Positions 17,038-27,857 of a stretch of 64,000 nt of DNA are shown piece after piece. The DNA comes from Alphaproteobacteria bacterium (GTDB lineage Bacteria > Pseudomonadota > Alphaproteobacteria > SMXS01): the NCBI GenBank assembly GCA_028284945.1, contig JANQQJ010000024.1, positions 248,001 through 312,000 of the forward strand, in the 5' to 3' direction. Under the pieces are notes generated by a model. It was not told the origin of the DNA, did no database searches, and saw only the letters and a list, made by a program, of their open reading frames with translations. The translations under genes and the position numbers were made by a program. Position 1 is the stretch's first letter. Each line of letters opens with the position of its first letter.

Positions 17038-17631
17038 TTACAGAATCTGGCAGACCTCGTCGAAGTCGGGACGCGGGCTGCGCGGGAACAAACCAGCAGG
17101 ATCGCCAGTCCCCAGCGCGCATAGAAAATTCGATTTGACCGATGTGCCCGCAAAATAGGCTTCGTCAACCGCGGCATTGTCAAAGCCGGACATCGGGCCA
17201 CAATCCAGCCCGAGCCCGCGGGCGGCTATCATCAAATAGGCGCCCTGCAATGTGCCGTTGCGGAACGCGGTTGTGAACGCCACGTCTTTATCGTGGGCGA
17301 ACCATTCCCGCGCTTCCGGCTGATGCGGGAACAGCGTCGGAATCATCTCATAGAATTCGAGATCGTAACCGATGATCGCGACCGCCGATGCGGCTTTGAC
17401 CTTCTCGTCGTTGCCTTCCATGACCATAGTCGCCAACCGTGCCTTTTCCTCTTCAGATGCCACAAAGATCGTGCGCATCGGGAAACAGTTGGCGCTTGTC
17501 GGCCCCCATTTCATCAAATCATAGAGCGCCCTGATGCGGTCGTCAGAAATCGGCTCCTCGCGCCATATGTTCTGGGTGCGCGCCTCGCGGAAAAGCACGT
17601 CAAAAGCCTGATCGTCCAGTACGTCACTCAT
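17038..17631 (-). CDS. Nitroreductase-family protein, malonic-semialdehyde reductase (RutE-like)
   Basis: A 197-residue FMN-dependent nitroreductase-fold protein. MKWGPTSANCFPMRTIFV contains the FMN/substrate segment of the RutE/HadB subgroup, and AARGLGLDCGPMSGFDN the second conserved segment. RutE members reduce malonic semialdehyde in pyrimidine degradation, but no other rut gene is visible here, so the substrate is uncertain. ATG at 17631. The gene stands 46 bp after the NifU-like gene and may be co-transcribed with tsaB-rimI. Confidence 0.85.
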   Translation of the reverse strand: MSDVLDDQAFDVLFREARTQNIWREEPISDDRIRALYDLMKWGPTSANCFPMRTIFVASEEEKARLATMVMEGNDEKVKAASAVAIIGYDLEFYEMIPTLFPHQPEAREWFAHDKDVAFTTAFRNGTLQGAYLMIAARGLGLDCGPMSGFDNAAVDEAYFAGTSVKSNFLCALGTGDPAGLFPRSPRPDFDEVCQIL

Positions 17632-17677
17632 GCTGAGCCTCCCTGGTCCGGTTCTTGTTGGGGCGTAAGTTTAACCC

Positions 17678-18223
17678 CTAAACGGGGCGGACTTCATTCA
17701 CTTCGGGGACAAAGTGCTTCAGCAGGTTTTCGATCCCGTGCTTCAGCGTCGCTGTCGAGCTGGGGCATCCGGCACAAGCGCCTTGCATGTGCAGATAGAC
17801 GACACCGTCCTCGAACCCGTGATAGAGGATATCGCCACCATCCTGCGCCACGGCAGGCCGAACGCGGCTGTCGAGCAGCTCTTTGATCTGCTGGACAACT
17901 TCATCATCGTCATCGTCAGAGTCTGCTGCCGGGGTTTCGTCCGGCTGAACCACCGGCTCGCCAGAGGTGAAGTGTTCCATGATCGCGCCCAGAACGGCTG
18001 GCTTCAGATCCTGCCAGTCGGTCCCGTCGGTGGTCACGGTCACAAAATTGCTGCCGAAGAACACCGCCGCAACGCCACTGACATCAAACAGCCGAAGCGC
18101 GAGAGGCGACCGCGCGGCGGCCTCGACATTTGAGAAATTGGCCGTCGTGTCGCCCATGACATCGCGGCCCGGCAGGAACTTCAGGGTCGCCGGGTTCGGC
18201 GTCATCTCGGTTTCAATGAACAT
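17678..18223 (-). CDS. NifU-type iron-sulfur cluster carrier (Nfu)
   Basis: A 181-residue protein with an Nfu N-terminal domain (MFIETEMTPNPATLKFLPG) and a C-terminal NifU-like domain with the CxxC cluster motif (HMQGACAGCPSS). An acidic Asp-rich linker joins them. Nfu proteins carry and deliver [4Fe-4S] clusters. I chose ATG 18223 because GGAG lies 6 nt upstream; a TTG at 18235 is in frame but overlaps that site. MiaB, HemW and Nth in this window are candidate [4Fe-4S] clients. Confidence 0.93.
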   Translation of the reverse strand: MFIETEMTPNPATLKFLPGRDVMGDTTANFSNVEAAARSPLALRLFDVSGVAAVFFGSNFVTVTTDGTDWQDLKPAVLGAIMEHFTSGEPVVQPDETPAADSDDDDDEVVQQIKELLDSRVRPAVAQDGGDILYHGFEDGVVYLHMQGACAGCPSSTATLKHGIENLLKHFVPEVNEVRPV

Positions 18224-18310
18224 GGAAAACTCCAATTCAGACTGATTTCGTCCAGTTAGAGCTTATATGTCCCAGCGCGGCGCCGAATTCAAGCATTTGA
18301 TGGCTTTCCG

Positions 18311-18814
18311 CTACGTGATCTGGTCGATCTGATCGGTAGGCAAGTGGCCGGGCACAATGGTCATGGCGATGGGCAATGTGCCCAGCATCTGGCCTGAAAA
18401 AGAACTGACCAAGGGCCCGGGGCCCTCTTTGCCGGTGCCTGCGGCCAGCACAAGAATCCGGATGCCGGGATCTTCCTCGATCACTTTCAGGATCTCGTTG
18501 ATCGCCTTGCCTTCGCGAATCAGCATGTTCGCCTTCAGGCCGACTTCGTCGGCAATCCGGTCGGCGGCCTTTTGCAGTAGCGCACTGCCCTCTTCATGGG
18601 CTTCTTCGCGCATGACCTCCTCAACCGACATCCAGTGCTGAAAATCCGGTGGGTCGATGATGTAGAGCAGGGTGACGCCGCCATTGGTCTTGGCCGCGCG
18701 CAGGGCCGCAAATCGGATGGCGTTGTTGCACTCCGGCGTCTCATCAACGACGACCAGAAACTTCCAAAACGCTGCGGTATCGGCCGACTCGACCGCGGGT
18801 TCCATGGCCGACAT
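18311..18814 (-). CDS. Universal stress protein (UspA family)
   Basis: A 167-residue protein with one Usp domain. FLVVVDETPECNNAIRFAALRAA starts the fold, and the C-terminal ILVLAAGTGKEGPGPLVSSF is the G-x(2)-G-x(9)-G-S/T-like nucleotide-binding loop region. The start is ATG at 18814, 9 nt after GGAGGAG; a TTG at 18823 is less likely. Usp proteins act in stress survival; the signal is unknown. Confidence 0.88.
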   Translation of the reverse strand: MSAMEPAVESADTAAFWKFLVVVDETPECNNAIRFAALRAAKTNGGVTLLYIIDPPDFQHWMSVEEVMREEAHEEGSALLQKAADRIADEVGLKANMLIREGKAINEILKVIEEDPGIRILVLAAGTGKEGPGPLVSSFSGQMLGTLPIAMTIVPGHLPTDQIDQIT

Positions 18815-18916
18815 TGTCGCCAACTCCTCCCATCAGACCTGCGGGAGTCTAACAGATGCGCCAATCGGCGGCGACATCGGATGTCGGTCGCCGGATCGGC
18901 CCGTTACGCAAATCGG

Positions 18917-19555
18917 TTAGTAGCGCGAAGAACTCTCTTCCAGGTCGATGGTGACCTCGCGGGTGGTGCCGCTGGGGCCGGGGAAATCCTGGAACATGGA
19001 TTGCACCATCAAGGGCATCACTTCTTCAAGCCGGTTAGAGCGGCCTTCGCTCATGACCCGGCTTTCAAACAGGTTCACGTCCGGGTTGTTGGCCGCGGCG
19101 ATTTCCATCTCCAGCCGACGGGTGTAGACGGGATAGGACCGGATGTCGGTGCCACCATAACCGTAGCCGGGGTAACCGAACCGGCTGTAGGGGCGGAAAT
19201 GGCCCCAATGATGATAGCCATAATATCCACCGCGAAAGCCACCATAGTTGTAGGACCGGATATCGGTGCGGGGATCGCCAATGCCGTAATCGACACGAAC
19301 GACCAGGTCAGGTGTTGCGCCCTGTGCCACAGGCCGATAGCCGATCATCCGAAGCTGTTCGGCGACAAAGCCAGAATATTGCGCAAACTCCAGACTGCCG
19401 CGTTTCGCCTCATCCTTGGCGACGACGACAAAGGTCTCACCGCTGGGCTGCTGCAGGCGGTGCCAGCTGGATACGTCAGACCGGAATTTACCGGCACAGC
19501 CGGTGACGACCAGTGCGGTCGCGATGACGATAAGAAACTTTGCGTGGTTGGTCAT
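18917..19555 (-). CDS. DUF4136-like outer-envelope lipoprotein
   Basis: A 212-residue predicted lipoprotein. The signal peptide MTNHAKFLIVIATALVVTG ends at a lipobox (VTGC). The mature part has the DUF4136-type pattern (FVVVAKDEAKRGSLEFAQYSGFVAEQL, later RRLEMEIAAANN), with a Tyr/Gly-rich central stretch. Start ATG 19555, with AAGGACAAGG upstream; a longer frame reaches 19609 but its start lies inside a palindrome. Function unknown. Confidence 0.8.
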   Translation of the reverse strand: MTNHAKFLIVIATALVVTGCAGKFRSDVSSWHRLQQPSGETFVVVAKDEAKRGSLEFAQYSGFVAEQLRMIGYRPVAQGATPDLVVRVDYGIGDPRTDIRSYNYGGFRGGYYGYHHWGHFRPYSRFGYPGYGYGGTDIRSYPVYTRRLEMEIAAANNPDVNLFESRVMSEGRSNRLEEVMPLMVQSMFQDFPGPSGTTREVTIDLEESSSRY

Positions 19556-19593
19556 GGCCTTGTCCTTGTTAAAATTCCTCGCGCTTACCCCAC

Positions 19594-19613
19594 TAAGATG
19601 CATATACATCTTA
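19594..19613. promoter_or_regulatory. Inverted repeat upstream of the lipoprotein gene
   Basis: TAAGATG (19594-19600) and CATCTTA (19607-19613) are perfect inverted 7-bp arms around a 6-bp AT-rich centre. It lies 39 bp upstream of the lipoprotein start and 19 bp past the trpS stop. It is a candidate operator or a hairpin in the trpS 3' end; without a T-run it is not a clear terminator. Confidence 0.45.
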
Positions 19614-19631
19614 ACAGGTAGGAAGCCGGTC

Positions 19632-20633
19632 TCACGCGCGCAAGAACCCTACAATATCATGGACCTCGCGCAAAATGGGCTCACTCAACGCGCGGGCGCG
19701 CTCGGCCCCCTGACTCAGGATTTTGTCGATGCCGCTGGCATCATCCGTCAACCGCGCCACCTCGTCGCCAATCGGCACCAACACACCGACGGCCAGCTCT
19801 GTCAGATCAGCCTTAAACGTGGAAAACTGTTCCCCTTCATGGCGGCCCAGGACCTGCTCAGCGGTCTGGCCGGACAACGCGGCAAAGATGCTCACCAGAT
19901 TCCGCGCCTCCGGCCGTTCGCTTAGTCCCTCGACGGCACCGGGCAACGGATCGGGATCGGTGCGCGCTTTTCGGATCTTTTTGGCGATCTCGTCTACTGA
20001 ATCTGTCAGATCGATCCGCGAGGCGGCCGATGGGTCGGACTTGCCCATTTTCTTGGTTCCGTCCTTCAATGACATCACGCGGGTGGCAGCCCCCATGATC
20101 AACGGCTCAGGCAGCGGGAAAAATTCAGACCCGAAGTCGGTATTGAACTTCTGTGCGATATCACGCGTCAGCTCCAGATGCTGCTTCTGGTCCTCACCGA
20201 CCGGTACATGGGTCGCCTTGTAGAGCAGGATGTCTGCGGCCATCAGGTTCGGATAGACATAGAGCCCAGCGCTGGCCTTTTCGCGATTCTTGCCCGCCTT
20301 GTCCTTGAACTGGGTCATTCGATTGAGCCAGCCGATCCGTGCCACACAGTTGAAAATCCAGGCCAGTTCGGCATGGGCCGGCACCTGGCTCTGGACAAAC
20401 AAAAGCGCCTTGTCCGGATCGATTCCCGCAGCGATGTATGTCGCCGCCACCTTGCGCGTGCTGTCTCGCAGGGCCGCTGGGTCCTGAAACTGGGTGATCG
20501 CGTGCATATCGACGACAGAGAAGATGCAGTCATATTGATCCTGCAGCGCGATCCAGTTTTTGATCGCGCCCAGATAATTGCCCAAATGCAAATCACCGGT
20601 CGGCTGCACGCCTGAAAAAACTGTCCCGCTCAC
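19632..20633 (-). CDS. trpS: Tryptophanyl-tRNA synthetase
   Basis: A 333-residue class I synthetase charging tRNA-Trp. The HIGH-like motif is HLGN in [11 protein letters not shown] (12-22) and the KMSKS-like motif is KMGKS in [13 protein letters not shown]. The Trp-pocket segment VVDMHAITQ is present. Length is standard. ATG start at 20633, 70 bp after the murJ stop. Confidence 0.97.
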   Translation of the reverse strand: MSGTVFSGVQPTGDLHLGNYLGAIKNWIALQDQYDCIFSVVDMHAITQFQDPAALRDSTRKVAATYIAAGIDPDKALLFVQSQVPAHAELAWIFNCVARIGWLNRMTQFKDKAGKNREKASAGLYVYPNLMAADILLYKATHVPVGEDQKQHLELTRDIAQKFNTDFGSEFFPLPEPLIMGAATRVMSLKDGTKKMGKSDPSAASRIDLTDSVDEIAKKIRKARTDPDPLPGAVEGLSERPEARNLVSIFAALSGQTAEQVLGRHEGEQFSTFKADLTELAVGVLVPIGDEVARLTDDASGIDKILSQGAERARALSEPILREVHDIVGFLRA

Positions 20634-20703
20634 GATCCGTTCCTAAATCACTGCTGTCGCGCGCGGGTTATCGCGTGATCGGCCCTGAAAGGTCAACTCT
20701 GCT

Positions 20704-22257
20704 TCAGTTCTGCTGACCGCGGATCAGGCCGCGCAGTTCACGCACACGCAGCGTACCCGTCAGCTGGGCCATGACCGCGAAACTCAATGCGCCGCTACCG
20801 ACCAGCATCAAAGCGGAACCGATGCGGTCGAGTTCTGCCGTACCGGACCATGCGGGCATCTGCGCCGCCACCCACCAGACCAGCGCGCCCATCACCGCTG
20901 TGGAGACAACTAAGCGGGGCAGCCTACTGCGCAAACGCTGATCCAGTTGGAAGTGGCCGCGGCGGATGAGGCCCCCCGTCAGCATCGCCACGTTAAGCCA
21001 GGCTGCTATCGAGGTCGCCATCGCCAGCCCGACATGCAGGAATGGCCCCATCAGAATCAAGTTGAGCGCTGTGTTCACGACAAGGGCAATGAGTGAGAAT
21101 TTGACCGGCGTTCTGGTGTCCTGCCGGGCGAAATAGGCCGGCCCCAGGACTTTGAGCAACACATAGGCCGGCAGGCCCGTTGCATAGGCGGCCAGGGCCG
21201 CCGCCGTTGCTGCGCTATCGGCGGCGTCGAAGGCGCCACGCTCGAACAGGGTCGCCACCAGCGGGCCCGGCACCAGAACCAGCGCGACCGCGGCTGGCAG
21301 GGTCAGGAAGAGCGAAATCTCGATGGCCCTGTTCAGGCTGGATAGGGCATCTGCATCATTGCCTGCGGTGATTTGCCGCGACAGCAACGGCAATAACGCC
21401 GTGCCAACCGCGACACCGACGACACCGATGGGCAATTGATTGAGCCGGTCCGCATAGAACAGGAACGACATCGACCCTTCTGGCAGGAACGAGGCGATCA
21501 CGACGTCGATCAGCAGGTTGAGCTGTACTGCACCAGCGCCAATGGCGATCGGCGCCATCAGGATCAGCAATCGCTTAACCCCTGGGGTCAGCCGAGGGCG
21601 CCGTAACCTCAGCCGGAAGCCGGACCGGTGCAACGCGACAACCAACCAGAGAAACTGCAACAGACCACCCAACGTGACGCCGATGGCCAATGCATGGCCG
21701 CCTGTCAGTAGAACCGGTTCGAGGGCAAACAGCGATCCGATCAGCGTCAGATTGAGGATGATTGGTGTCGAGGCGACAGCAGCAAAACGCTCCAGCGAAT
21801 TCAGCACCCCGCCCAGCAACGAAACCAAACTGATGAATAAAAGATAGGGAAAGGTGATCCGCGTCAGCGTGACGGCCAGGTCGAATTTTGGCGGGTCATC
21901 GACAAAGCCGTTGGCCAAAACATAGAGAAACCAGGGCATGATGGCCTGCATCAGCGCGACGAAGGCGAGCAGGGTCACCAGCAGGACGGCCAAACTGTCT
22001 TCCGCAAAACGCCGGGCTTCTTCGCGCCCGTTCTCCAGTGCGAGTTTTTCGGTGAACAGGGGCACAAAGGCGGCGTTAAAGGCCCCTTCTGCAAATAGCC
22101 GCCGAAAGAAGTTTGGCAGCTTGAACGCAACAACGAAGCAGTCGGCGACCATGCCCGCGCCAACCACGGCGGTCATCGCCACATCGCGGACAAAGCCAGT
22201 GATACGGCTGATCGAGGTCAGCCCGCCAATGGTGGCAATGGAACGCCAAAGTGCCAT
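20704..22257 (-). CDS. murJ: Lipid II flippase MurJ (MviN)
   Basis: A 517-residue polytopic inner-membrane protein (about 14 membrane segments) of the MOP superfamily that flips lipid II for peptidoglycan synthesis. The N-terminus SIATIGGLTSISRITGFVRDVAMTA is the family signature, followed by FAEGAFNAAFVPLF. ATG at 22257 lies 24 bp after glnD; trpS-murJ-glnD-mutS order is frequent in Alphaproteobacteria. Complete, no frameshift seen. Confidence 0.96.
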   Translation of the reverse strand: MALWRSIATIGGLTSISRITGFVRDVAMTAVVGAGMVADCFVVAFKLPNFFRRLFAEGAFNAAFVPLFTEKLALENGREEARRFAEDSLAVLLVTLLAFVALMQAIMPWFLYVLANGFVDDPPKFDLAVTLTRITFPYLLFISLVSLLGGVLNSLERFAAVASTPIILNLTLIGSLFALEPVLLTGGHALAIGVTLGGLLQFLWLVVALHRSGFRLRLRRPRLTPGVKRLLILMAPIAIGAGAVQLNLLIDVVIASFLPEGSMSFLFYADRLNQLPIGVVGVAVGTALLPLLSRQITAGNDADALSSLNRAIEISLFLTLPAAVALVLVPGPLVATLFERGAFDAADSAATAAALAAYATGLPAYVLLKVLGPAYFARQDTRTPVKFSLIALVVNTALNLILMGPFLHVGLAMATSIAAWLNVAMLTGGLIRRGHFQLDQRLRSRLPRLVVSTAVMGALVWWVAAQMPAWSGTAELDRIGSALMLVGSGALSFAVMAQLTGTLRVRELRGLIRGQQN

Positions 22258-22281
22258 TCCGGGACCGCTCCCTAGCCCAGG

Positions 22282-25077
22282 CTACTCAGCGGCAACAACG
22301 TCTTCGTCAACCCTTTGGCCGGCGTCACTTTGTGGGTCGTCCGGCGATTCCCCGTCACGTAGCGCCTGTATCAGCCGCTCTTCGATGGTCTTCAGCCGGC
22401 TCTCATGGGTGATTTTGTGACCGAACAGATCGCGGACATAAAAAGTATCTACAGCCCGTTCGCCATAGGTTGCGATATGCGCGCTGGAGATCGTCAGCTT
22501 CAGGTCAAATAGTGCCCTGGTGAGATTATGGATCAGGCCAGGCCGGTCACGGCCATTCACCTCGATCACGGTATGAGTGTGGCTGATGCCATTATCGATA
22601 AAGACCGCCGGCGCCACCTTGAACACCTTGCGGGTCCGGCTGGGAATGCTTGGTGGCTTGGCGAATTCCTCGCGCGGAATCACATCGCCGGCGAGCGTCT
22701 TGCGGATTACCTCTTCCATCCGCTTCAAGCGCTTTGGGCTGGCAATCGCTGCATCGTCGTGGTCCTGCACCGTAAAGTGATCCAGCGCCATGCCGTCCTT
22801 GGTGGTGAAGATCTTGGCATCTAGAATAGTCGCGCCAATCAGGCCGAGGGCACCCGCAACACGGGCAAACAATCCCGGATGATCTTGTGTATAGAGTGTG
22901 AGCTCGGTCGCCGCCTGGAAGCTGTCCGGCCGAACCGAAATCTTGAAACGCTCGCCCTCCTCATCTGCCTCGCGGATCAACGTGGCATCGGCGATATGCT
23001 GGTCAAGCGTCATACCGACCCAATAGGGGCCATAGTGACGTTTGGCATAGGCCGCGAATTCCTCCGGCGTCCAGTCTTCAAGCGCGTCGGCAAGCTGTTG
23101 GCGCGCGGCTTCAGCGCGGTAAGAGGCGCCCTGTTCGGCCGCGCCACCGGTAAGATAGTCTTCCGCTGCATTGTAAAGATCGCGCAGCAACTGGCCCTTC
23201 CAGCCATTCCAGACCCCTGGCCCCACGGCCCGGATATCAGCAACGGTGAGGCACAATAGGAGCCGCAGACGTTCTACGCTTTGCACCTGATCACAGAAGT
23301 CTTTGAGTGTTTTCGGGTCCGAAACATCACGCTTGAAAGCTGTATTCGACATCGCCAGATGCCAGCGGACAAGCCAAGCCGTGGCTTCCGTTTCAGCCTC
23401 GGTAAAGCCGAGGCGCGGGCACAGTTTCTCAGCGACTTCAGCGCCCAACACCGAGTGATCCCCGCCCCGGCCCTTGGCAATGTCATGCAACAGCACGGCA
23501 ACATAGAGCACCCGTCGTGACAGAACCTTGTGGATGACCTTGTCCGCCACCGGATGGTCTTCGGCATATTCTCCTGATTCGATTTTCGCCAATATGTCGA
23601 TCGCCCTGATCGTGTGCTCATCCACCGTATAGTGGTGATACATATCGTGCTGCATCTGGGCGACGACGCGGCCAAAGTCGGGCACAAAACGGCCAAAAAC
23701 GCCCGCCTCGTTCATCCGCCGCAGCGTTGAGGCGGGGTTGTTTTTGGATGTCAGAATATCCAGGAAGACGGCGTTGGCTTCCGGGTCGTTCTGTACGTCG
23801 CGGTCGATGCGGCTCAGATTCCGGGTGATTAAGCGTAACGCTTCGGGATGAATGTCCAATTCTCGTTGCTGGGCCACCCGGAACAACCGCAGAATTGAGA
23901 CCGGATCCTGTTTCAAATCGCCGGGATCGGCAAACGCGATCCGGTCACCCTCGACCTGAAATCCTTCGACCTCGCGGCTCCGCAGACCGAATTTGGGCAA
24001 CCGAATGATCGGCTTCTTCTGATGCTGCTCTTCCAGATGGGCGCAGAAGATGCGCGTCAGATCGCCAACATTCTTCGCGGTCAGGAAATAGTGCTTCATG
24101 AACCGCTCGACGCCTTGTGAGCCGGGCCGGTCGGTATAGCCAAGGCGCTCTGCCAGCTGGACCTGGACATCGAAGGTCAGCCGTTCTTCCGGACGGCCGA
24201 CAATGTCGTGAAGATGACAGCGGACAGTCCACAAAAAACTTTCAGCGCGGTCAAACCGACGCTTTTCCCCAGCCGTCAGCACGCCGTTCTCGACCAGTAC
24301 ACTGACGCTGTCGGTCCGGTAGACATATTTGAGCAGCCAATAGAGCGTCTGCAGATCGCGCAGCCCGCCCTTGCCATCCTTCAGGTTGGGTTCGACGACA
24401 TAACGGCTGTCCCCCATCCGCTTGTGCCGCTCGTCGCGTTCAAGCAGCTTAGCCTCGACAAATTCCGGGCCACTGGACGCGACAACTTCCTGATCGAAGC
24501 GTTGACGCAATTCGCCAAACAGATCGCGGTCACCCCAGATAAAACGCATTTCAATCAGCGAGGTGCGGATTGTCAGATCTTGCGTCGACAGACGGATGCA
24601 GTCGTCGATCGACCGCACTGAATATCCGACCTTGAGGCCTAGATCCCACAGGATGTAGAGCATGAACTCGACGACCTGCTCGCCCCAGGCGGTTTCCTTG
24701 TACGGGCGCAAAAATAGAAGGTCGACATCGGATTGCGGCGCCATTTCGCCACGGCCATAACCGCCGACAGCAATGATCGTCAGCCGTTCCGCACTGGTCG
24801 GATTGGTCGCCCGGTACTGATAAGCGATGGTAAAATCGAACAACAGCCTGATCAACTGATCGATCAGGAACGAACGGGCATGGGCGATCGCGCGGCCATC
24901 CTCCCCAGCCATAAGGCGATCGCGGATTTCGGACTCTCCCGCCGCCATGGTCTCACGCAGGATGGCGAGCAGGGGATCGCGCAACTGGTCGGGCGCGGTA
25001 TCCTCGGCCAGCGTGTCCAGCTTTTCGATGAGCGCCAACCGGTTGATGATCGCGCGTTGATTTTCGACCCTGTGCAT
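22282..25077 (-). CDS. glnD: Bifunctional uridylyltransferase/uridylyl-removing enzyme
   Basis: A 931-residue nitrogen sensor that uridylylates PII when glutamine is low and removes UMP when it is high. Domains: N-terminal nucleotidyltransferase (GGYGRGEMAPQSDVDLLFL with the DxD metal pair), helical linker, HD hydrolase (LLHDIAKGRGGDHS), and two C-terminal ACT domains (LTLYTQDHPGLFARV and IEVNGRDRPGLIHNL) that bind glutamine. ATG at 25077 directly follows a GGGG run. No glnB is in the window. Confidence 0.97.
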   Translation of the reverse strand: MHRVENQRAIINRLALIEKLDTLAEDTAPDQLRDPLLAILRETMAAGESEIRDRLMAGEDGRAIAHARSFLIDQLIRLLFDFTIAYQYRATNPTSAERLTIIAVGGYGRGEMAPQSDVDLLFLRPYKETAWGEQVVEFMLYILWDLGLKVGYSVRSIDDCIRLSTQDLTIRTSLIEMRFIWGDRDLFGELRQRFDQEVVASSGPEFVEAKLLERDERHKRMGDSRYVVEPNLKDGKGGLRDLQTLYWLLKYVYRTDSVSVLVENGVLTAGEKRRFDRAESFLWTVRCHLHDIVGRPEERLTFDVQVQLAERLGYTDRPGSQGVERFMKHYFLTAKNVGDLTRIFCAHLEEQHQKKPIIRLPKFGLRSREVEGFQVEGDRIAFADPGDLKQDPVSILRLFRVAQQRELDIHPEALRLITRNLSRIDRDVQNDPEANAVFLDILTSKNNPASTLRRMNEAGVFGRFVPDFGRVVAQMQHDMYHHYTVDEHTIRAIDILAKIESGEYAEDHPVADKVIHKVLSRRVLYVAVLLHDIAKGRGGDHSVLGAEVAEKLCPRLGFTEAETEATAWLVRWHLAMSNTAFKRDVSDPKTLKDFCDQVQSVERLRLLLCLTVADIRAVGPGVWNGWKGQLLRDLYNAAEDYLTGGAAEQGASYRAEAARQQLADALEDWTPEEFAAYAKRHYGPYWVGMTLDQHIADATLIREADEEGERFKISVRPDSFQAATELTLYTQDHPGLFARVAGALGLIGATILDAKIFTTKDGMALDHFTVQDHDDAAIASPKRLKRMEEVIRKTLAGDVIPREEFAKPPSIPSRTRKVFKVAPAVFIDNGISHTHTVIEVNGRDRPGLIHNLTRALFDLKLTISSAHIATYGERAVDTFYVRDLFGHKITHESRLKTIEERLIQALRDGESPDDPQSDAGQRVDEDVVAAE

Positions 25078-25136
25078 CCCCGTAACCTAGTCGTTTCCGG
25101 CATCAAAGGCCATATGCGCCCGGACCGGCTATCGGA

Positions 25137-27821
25137 TCAGCCATGCTTCAACAATTGTCTCAGGCGATAGAGCGCCTCCAGCGCGTCACGCGGTGTCAGA
25201 TCGTCCGGGTCGATCTCACTGAGCGCTTCTTCGACCGCTGACGGGGCGGCAGACGCCGGTGCCTCGGCAACATGGGTGGAGAATAACGGCAGATCATCCG
25301 CCAGATCTGCCGCTGTTGTGCGCTCATCACTCTCCAATCGCTCAAGAACCGTTTGCGCCCTGCTGATCACCGGGTTGGGCAGTCCAGCCAGTTTGGCAAC
25401 CTGAATGCCATAGGACCGGTCCGCTGTGCCGGGCGCGACCTCATGCAGGAAAACGACCGACCCTTCCCATTCTTTGACGCGCATGGTGTAGGTGGCCAAA
25501 GCATTGAGCTTGCCTGCCAGCGCGGTCAGCTCATGATAGTGGGTGGCAAAAAGCGCCCGGCTCTTGTTTACATCATGGAGATGCTCGACCGCGGCCCAGG
25601 CGATGGAGAGTCCGTCATAGGTCGCCGTACCCCGGCCGATCTCATCCAGAATGACCAGCGATCGATCCGTTGCCTGATTGAGGATCGCCGCGGTCTCGAC
25701 CATTTCGACCATGAAGGTGGACCGGCCCCGCGCCAAGTCATCACTCGCGCCTACGCGGCTGAATACCCGGTCAACAACGCCGATATGGGCTGATGATGCC
25801 GGCACATAAATCCCCGCCTGCGCCAATACGGCGATCAACGCATTCTGGCGCAAAAATGTACTCTTGCCCGCCATGTTGGGCCCGGTGACCAGCCAAAGCC
25901 GTTGGTCTTCGCCCAGATCACTGGCATTGGAAACAAAGCTGCTATTGCCGTCCACCTTAAGTGCGGCTTCCACCACCGCATGGCGGCCGCCTTCGATCTG
26001 AAAGGCGAGCGAGTGGTCGACCTTGGGACGGCACCAATTGCGGGTTGCGGCCAGATGCCCCATCGCCGCTGCAACATCCAGCGCAGCCAGCGCCCGCGCC
26101 GCCAGAGAGATCGCCGCCCAATTCGCAGTGACTTTCGCCGATAGCTCTTCAAAAATCCGAAGTTCGAGAGCAAGGGCCCGATCCGCCGCGCGGCTGATTT
26201 TGGAATCCAGTTCCGCCAGTTCGGTCGTATTGAAACGGACCGCACCGGCCATGGTCTGCCGGTGGATGTATGTCTCATTCATCGGCGGCTGCATCAGCAC
26301 GTCGCCATGCGCCGCCGGCACTTCAATGTAATACCCCAACACATTGTTGTGCCGGACCTTAAGGCTGTTGATGCCCGTGTGATCGCGGTAAGACGCCTGC
26401 AATCCGGCAATCAGCTGACGGCTGTCATCACGCAGCTGGCGCTGTTCGTCCAAATCCTTGCTAAACCCCTCCGCAACGAATCCGCCGTCACGGGTGATCA
26501 GCGGCGGGTCTTCAACCAGCGCAGCAGCGAGCGTATCAATCATCACAGCATGGTCACCCAGGTCGTCCGCCGCCAGCATCACCCCCTTCGGCGGTGGTGA
26601 CAGGTCCGGACCGGATGACAGGATCATCTGCTGGATGATCCCGCCTTGCGCAAGACCCTGACCGACGGCTTTCAGGTCACGCGGCCCGGCCCGGCCGACC
26701 GTCAGCCGCGACAGCGCCCGCTCTAGATCAGGGCAAGCCCTCAATGCGTCGCGCATTTGTGCCATCAAGACTTGCTGATCCAAAAACCAAGCGACCATAT
26801 CAAGCCGGTCATTGATCGCATCCGGATCGGTCAGTGGCGCCGAAACATGATCTGCCAGCAGCCTGGCGCCCGCACCCGTCACCGTTTCGTCGATGGTGGC
26901 CAGCAGGCTGCCGGATCGTTCGCCGGTCTGGGAACGAACCAGCTCCAGGCTCCGTCTGGTTGCCGCATCAATCGCGACAGTCGCCTGCGCCTCAACCCGT
27001 TGCGGTGGCCGCAGCTGTGGCAGGTTGCCTTTTTGCGTGTCGTCCAGATAGCCAACCAGCGCACCGGCCGCTGCATGTTCTGCACGGGAAAAGCTGCCAA
27101 ACCCGTCCAGGCTGGCGACGTTGAACTGTACTTTCAACAGGTCTTCGCCCCGGGCAGACCCGAAAAGACCGGCAGGCATTGGCGTCAGCGCCTCATGCCA
27201 TTCATCAAATGCGTCGGCAAAACCGTCTGCTGCCCCCAGCGTATCCGGGACAAGCAATTCCCCTGGCTGCAGCCGCGCCAGATCGGCTTCCAGGTCTTCA
27301 ATTGTAGTCGGTCCGGCAAAGAAGTCGCCTGTCGACATATCGAGCCAGGCCAACGCCAATCGCCCCTCGGCGCGGGCGAGGGCTGTTAGATAATTATGCG
27401 CCCGTGCGTCAAGCAGCACTTCTTCGGTTAGCGTCCCGGCCGTCACCAGCCGGATCACATCACGGGCCACGACGGACTTTGAGCCCCGCTTTTTGGCTTC
27501 TGCGGGATCCTCTGTCTGTTCACAGACGGCGACCCTGAACCCCTTTTTGATCAACCGTGCCAGATAGCTGTCAGCTGCATGAACCGGCACGCCGCACATG
27601 GGGATATCTTCCCCCAGATGCTTTCCGCGCTTGGTGAGCGTAATATCGAGTGCTTCTGCAGCCTTGACCGCGTCATCGAAGAACAGCTCGTAAAAATCGC
27701 CCATGCGATAGAACAACAGACAATCCGGATATTGTTCCTTGATGCCCAGAAACTGCGCCATCATCGGTGTGGGGGCGGCCGCTTTCGCTTTTGCCTTCTG
27801 GGACGCGCGTGCTACAGACAT
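25137..27821 (-). CDS. mutS: DNA mismatch repair protein MutS
   Basis: An 894-residue mismatch-recognition ATPase. The N-terminal domain has the mismatch-probing [15 protein letters not shown] segment with its Phe-x-Glu-type motif. Connector, lever and clamp domains follow. The ATPase domain carries Walker [14 protein letters not shown], the [12 protein letters not shown] segment and Walker [12 protein letters not shown]. Normal length; ATG at 27821. No mutL in the window. Divergent from the malic enzyme gene. Confidence 0.97.
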   Translation of the reverse strand: MSVARASQKAKAKAAAPTPMMAQFLGIKEQYPDCLLFYRMGDFYELFFDDAVKAAEALDITLTKRGKHLGEDIPMCGVPVHAADSYLARLIKKGFRVAVCEQTEDPAEAKKRGSKSVVARDVIRLVTAGTLTEEVLLDARAHNYLTALARAEGRLALAWLDMSTGDFFAGPTTIEDLEADLARLQPGELLVPDTLGAADGFADAFDEWHEALTPMPAGLFGSARGEDLLKVQFNVASLDGFGSFSRAEHAAAGALVGYLDDTQKGNLPQLRPPQRVEAQATVAIDAATRRSLELVRSQTGERSGSLLATIDETVTGAGARLLADHVSAPLTDPDAINDRLDMVAWFLDQQVLMAQMRDALRACPDLERALSRLTVGRAGPRDLKAVGQGLAQGGIIQQMILSSGPDLSPPPKGVMLAADDLGDHAVMIDTLAAALVEDPPLITRDGGFVAEGFSKDLDEQRQLRDDSRQLIAGLQASYRDHTGINSLKVRHNNVLGYYIEVPAAHGDVLMQPPMNETYIHRQTMAGAVRFNTTELAELDSKISRAADRALALELRIFEELSAKVTANWAAISLAARALAALDVAAAMGHLAATRNWCRPKVDHSLAFQIEGGRHAVVEAALKVDGNSSFVSNASDLGEDQRLWLVTGPNMAGKSTFLRQNALIAVLAQAGIYVPASSAHIGVVDRVFSRVGASDDLARGRSTFMVEMVETAAILNQATDRSLVILDEIGRGTATYDGLSIAWAAVEHLHDVNKSRALFATHYHELTALAGKLNALATYTMRVKEWEGSVVFLHEVAPGTADRSYGIQVAKLAGLPNPVISRAQTVLERLESDERTTAADLADDLPLFSTHVAEAPASAAPSAVEEALSEIDPDDLTPRDALEALYRLRQLLKHG

Positions 27822-27843
27822 AAAATAACCCGGATTAGAACCA

Positions 27844-27857
27844 TTTTCTTAAGAAAA
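27844..27857. promoter_or_regulatory. Perfect 14-bp palindrome in the mutS/malic-enzyme intergenic region
   Basis: TTTTCTTAAGAAAA is its own reverse complement, 22 bp upstream of mutS in a 192-bp divergent gap. It may be an operator; AT-rich palindromes of this size can also occur by chance. No convincing -35/-10 pair was found nearby. Confidence 0.35.
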
